A DNA stretch of 64,000 nt from Nemania diffusa (lineage: Eukaryota; Ascomycota; Sordariomycetes; Xylariales; Xylariaceae): NCBI GenBank assembly GCA_038501195.1, contig JBBPUQ010000010.1, positions 2,974,001 to 3,038,000 on the forward strand, written 5' to 3'. The notes beneath the pieces are model-generated. The model saw nothing but the letters and a program-made list of their open reading frames with translations, searched no databases and was not told the origin of the DNA. The position numbers and the translations under genes are program-made. Below, in pieces: positions 60,467-64,000 of the stretch; positions within the stretch are counted from its first letter, which is position 1; each line of letters opens with the position of its first letter.

Positions 60467-63400
60467 GTTGGAAGAACAGCGCGAGGTCCTACCCGAGGAG
60501 GGAAGGACGTGCAGGCGAGGTAAGCAAGTGGGACGACGACAATAGGATGACCTGAGTCACGGGATTATTGCGCTAGGAACGCGAAGGATAGGGATTGACG
60601 GCAATGGTGACTCGGAGGTCTCGACGTTCGACGTTCGACCGCCAACCGCTGACGAGGGATCGCGCGTGGAACCGTCAACAGGGACTAGGGAGGGCGTCGG
60701 ATGCTGGGCCGAAAAGCAAACAGGCAGGGTCAAGGAATGGAAAGGCTATCGAGTCAACCTAGGTCCTAGTGTAACTTTGCCCCTGGAATGAGATGTTAAT
60801 GAATGTTCAACGGGCGTTAACGTTGAATCTCTGGCCAAGCCACCTGCCTAATAATAGCAGGCAGGTATCTAGACAAGCAGACCGGACGAGGGCCGGGCAG
60901 GCAGTCAGTCAGTCAGTCAAGCAGGCTGGCTGGCTAGCTGTCAGCGACCTGCCTATTCACTTATGCGTAGATGGAGTCTCAGACCAATGGGTAGGTTTGA
61001 TTTCTCACGGACCTCCTACCACTATCAGGTAAGTGGTGGTGTGTAGTGGCGGTAGGCAGTGGCTGGCGGCGCCGGACAAGGCACTCTACATACCTAGGTA
61101 GGTACCTAGCGCACCTAGATACTGTAGACTGCCTATCTAGGTGCTGTACTGTACTGCACGGCACCTCCTGCACCTGCTGCACAGTGTATAGACCCACCAG
61201 GCGCCCACCAGGTGGCTCAGGGCAGACACAATGGTTGGCTACCGAACCTGTGGCTCCCGTCAATGTGTACGTACCTAAGGTAGGTAATTGAATGCTACAA
61301 TAGCCTCTTCCTTCGGGCCAAGAAAGCCTTCGAGCTTGCTATTGTGGTTCCAGCTAAGCGTGTGTGCTGTACAGTACTTAGGGCGCAAGCAGCGTAGTGT
61401 ACTGGTAGCAGCAATAGTAAACAGCAACAGTAATGCGATAAATGATGTCCAGGTATGCTAGGTAGGTAAATGGATTGGATAGGTGATTAGATAAGTTAAG
61501 TCGACATGTTGGTTCTTGGTCATTTAGGAGCAGAGTGCGCGATTGGGTGGCAGTGCGATCAATGATGCACTTGGCGTGTGAACCTTTGTCAAGGTGTCGG
61601 CCGATCAGTTCATGAAGAGTGAATGGTAGGTACTTGGACGGAAATTGTAACGTTGACCTCGTTTACAGCGCCGAGTCGAGGTGGGATGAATGATGAATGG
61701 GGCAACCCGATGGATGCAAACAGGTATGTACAGTAGGCACTGTAAGTACCTCCGTATACTAGGTAGGTAACAACACCACTATATGTAGGGGCAGGAGGTT
61801 CGGCGGCAGACAAGAGACGAGAGAGAAAGACTGGGGTGTTGACAATGTTAATGCTACATTGGTTAGGTACATATAGGTTTATTGTGGCTCAGACCATCTA
61901 CTGCAGGTAGGTAGTTATAATCTAGGTAGGTTAAGTAGCTATACCAAACTTATAAGATTGGTATAGGTAGAACTGTGCGCTGCTTAAAAACAAACATGCG
62001 TATTATTGGTGGCTGAGAGCCTAGTAGGGCAGAGATAGAGTATAAGTTGAAGTGAAAGATACGATGAGATATATTTAGGTATAAGTGTACGCAAGATACT
62101 GCGTATGCTGCCAATGATGGAGTATGTAGGATTAGCAAGTTTGCCATGGCAGGATGTGATACACTAGGTACACTACTATACACTATCTACAGTGTAGTGT
62201 ATCGCAGTTGTCATTCTGGGGTCAGAATGGAACAAGAACCGTGAACAAGGAGCAGGCAGTGGATAGTGCACAGTAGGTTCCTCCCTGATAGGTGTTGCCC
62301 AGCTTTATTTAGTAGATCCCTATGGTCAAAGTTAAAGAAACGATAAGGAGCACCTATCAACAGTTGCGACCTAATACATCGAGGTATCTACGCATACGCA
62401 TCGGTACTGAGGTGGGCTTGGAGGACCCACAGTTGGAGTTTTGACAAAGAAGTCATGTTCTCAGACAGGGAGCCAATTATCTAACAACTTGAAATCTGAT
62501 AAGAAGCATAGGTACAGAGTAGGCGAGTTATCTCTTGTAGACCCCCACTTAATCCTCTATATGAACAGCATCACCGAAATTAAAACCTCTATATATATGT
62601 GAGATAAGTATGTAGGCAGTGTTACTCTTATAGCATTGCCGAATTACAGCTGGATTGTATCATATATATATGCCCTTCCTTTTGACCCAATGAAAAAGAA
62701 GAATGCCTATCGCGGAACTCTGATAAACAACAGCCCATGATTACTACATACGCCAGCATGCAGCTTCTGCGCCGAGGTGCTGATGTCATCGTCTTTATTG
62801 CTCTACTTCGCCACATGGGAGACGAAAGAACTCCGAACTACGGGATCCAGTCCCGAACACACGGTCTGTATTGCTCCACGTCGATTGGGTCGCTCCTCTA
62901 GCTCCGCTACTCAGCTCAGCACCTAGCCGCACGTCTGGTGCTCGTTAAGCTCATCATCCCCGTCTCTGCCCCTCTTTCCCCGCTGCGACACGTTATTATT
63001 AATGGGGTACCAGTAGGACCAGTAGGTACTATCGTAAACTATCCCACCGGGGCTTCTACCGAAACACAAGTTTAAAGACATTGGAACCTATCTAGAATAC
63101 ACGTTACGAGTAAAACCATGGTAAGCTAACTACTTAGCTTCCTCGCAGTCCATGTGAAATAAGTATCACTATATAGATCTTTTCGATGAGGAGCTTGTAG
63201 CCTCGTGTTTCTTCCAATTCAACTAGACAAAAGGGTCTATAAATGTTTCACTGCTGCGCAAATCTTGTTTTCTGGGGTGGTGCTTGATTAAATATCATAA
63301 ACAAGTACGTTTATCAAGTGCGAGTTTAATGACCTGCGACTTCACACACATTACAGTTATCAGGTCCCCAGCAATTCATTATTGTAAGTCACAACTCGCA

Positions 63401-64000
63401 GAAGTTCAACTAATGCCACGCCAACTAGTCCTCCTAAAAACCCCATGTTATTTTGTTAGGCAGCAGGGGCTGTGTTGCAAACAAACACGAGAAAAGAAAC
63501 CTCGCAACGTCCCATCTCCTCTCTTGCAGCGCAGGGTTAGTCAGCATGCATGTAAGCATCCTCAACTTCTGGGATAGGCAGCTAGATCTAAGACAACAAT
63601 AGAGCTAGACTCAGCCGGAAGCGCTGTGGGCTTTTTGAATTATAACTGTCTTAATAGTAAATTCGAAGCCCCGAGTACGCAAGAGATATCTATCTTAACC
63701 ACCGAGGTCGGGATGGTTAAGAATATCCAGGCGAATCTTTGATCCTTGCTATTTAGTCTAGCTAAATACCTCCATCGGTAAAACCGGAGATCCGCGTTAA
63801 CAGAATTAACCTCGTCTAAACAATGTTCCCCAGTCTACGAACTCTATAGATATCAGATGCGGCTCTTCACCCCCCGGTATGGCGCGATTGAGACCACTGG
63901 TGAAATGATCTGAGATAGACAAGTATTGTTAACGAAGCGTCAACGGTGTCTTCAATCAACTTGTCGACAAGCTCCCCTGCATCTAGAGCGACACTATACC
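60467..64000. other. Intergenic to window end, low-complexity, no gene seen
   Basis: 3.5 kb upstream of the kinase. 60890-60945 has short tandem words (GGCAGTCAGTCAGTCAGTCA). 61070-62180 is littered with degenerate CTAGGTAGGTA/TACCTACC words. No open frame on either strand looks like protein; the longest (60793-61032 and 63284-63577, both plus) are repetitive or featureless. The kinase promoter and leader should lie near 60467-61000. Confidence 0.5.

Noticed and set aside
60793..61291. Open frames on both strands near the kinase 5' side
   Set aside because: Driven by short tandem repeats (QSVKQAG-type translation) and lacking start context or homology features.

Overview
The window is nuclear DNA of a filamentous ascomycete (Pezizomycotina). 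Genes carry short introns (47-130 bp) with GT...AG borders and CTAAC/CTGAC-type branch sites. Fungus-specific families recur (Pth11-like rhodopsin domain, DUF6594, DUF8021-like secreted protein, fungal PD-(D/E)XK-like protein). One 7.8 kb block is extremely AT-rich and shows the C-to-T/G-to-A pattern of repeat-induced point mutation (RIP). Gene models below were spliced by eye; phases were checked at every junction.

Layout. 0-5.3 kb: 3'-truncated Pth11-like membrane protein, then a divergently transcribed sesquiterpene-type terpene synthase and cytochrome P450 (a small terpene cluster). 6.4-12.2 kb: a divergent pair of large multi-exon genes, one resembling the P47-type TULIP fold, the other with long helical segments and a beta-rich tail; this is the best candidate for an undescribed system. 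12.8-16.9 kb: ACS-family (pantothenate/Liz1-like) MFS transporter divergent from a TauD/TfdA-type 2-oxoglutarate dioxygenase. 17.3-24.9 kb: conserved core genes: ER glucosidase II alpha subunit, nucleoside diphosphate kinase (seven exons), FAM210/DUF1279 mitochondrial protein, and a Ca3427-type periplasmic-binding-fold protein. 25-32 kb: gene-poor, with an uncharacterised polytopic membrane protein and a decayed prolyl 4-hydroxylase. 32-40 kb: small GPI-anchored protein, PD-(D/E)XK-like protein, a damaged membrane-protein gene missing from simple ORF scans, a DUF6594 protein and a berberine-bridge-type FAD oxidase.

41.4-49.25 kb: a nested transposon. A Fot1/pogo-sized DNA element (about 1.9 kb of its own sequence, 42 bp terminal inverted repeats, TA target duplication) is interrupted by a 5.9 kb LTR retrotransposon (two 309 bp LTRs, perfect 5 bp target duplication ATTTC). 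Both are RIP-degraded; no reading frame survives. Immediately next to it lies a secreted-protein pseudogene whose stops are all explained by C-to-T changes, suggesting RIP leakage.

51-60.5 kb: polyQ/PAN-type membrane protein, DUF8021-like secreted protein, FAD monooxygenase and a serine/threonine kinase. 60.5-64 kb: no supported gene.
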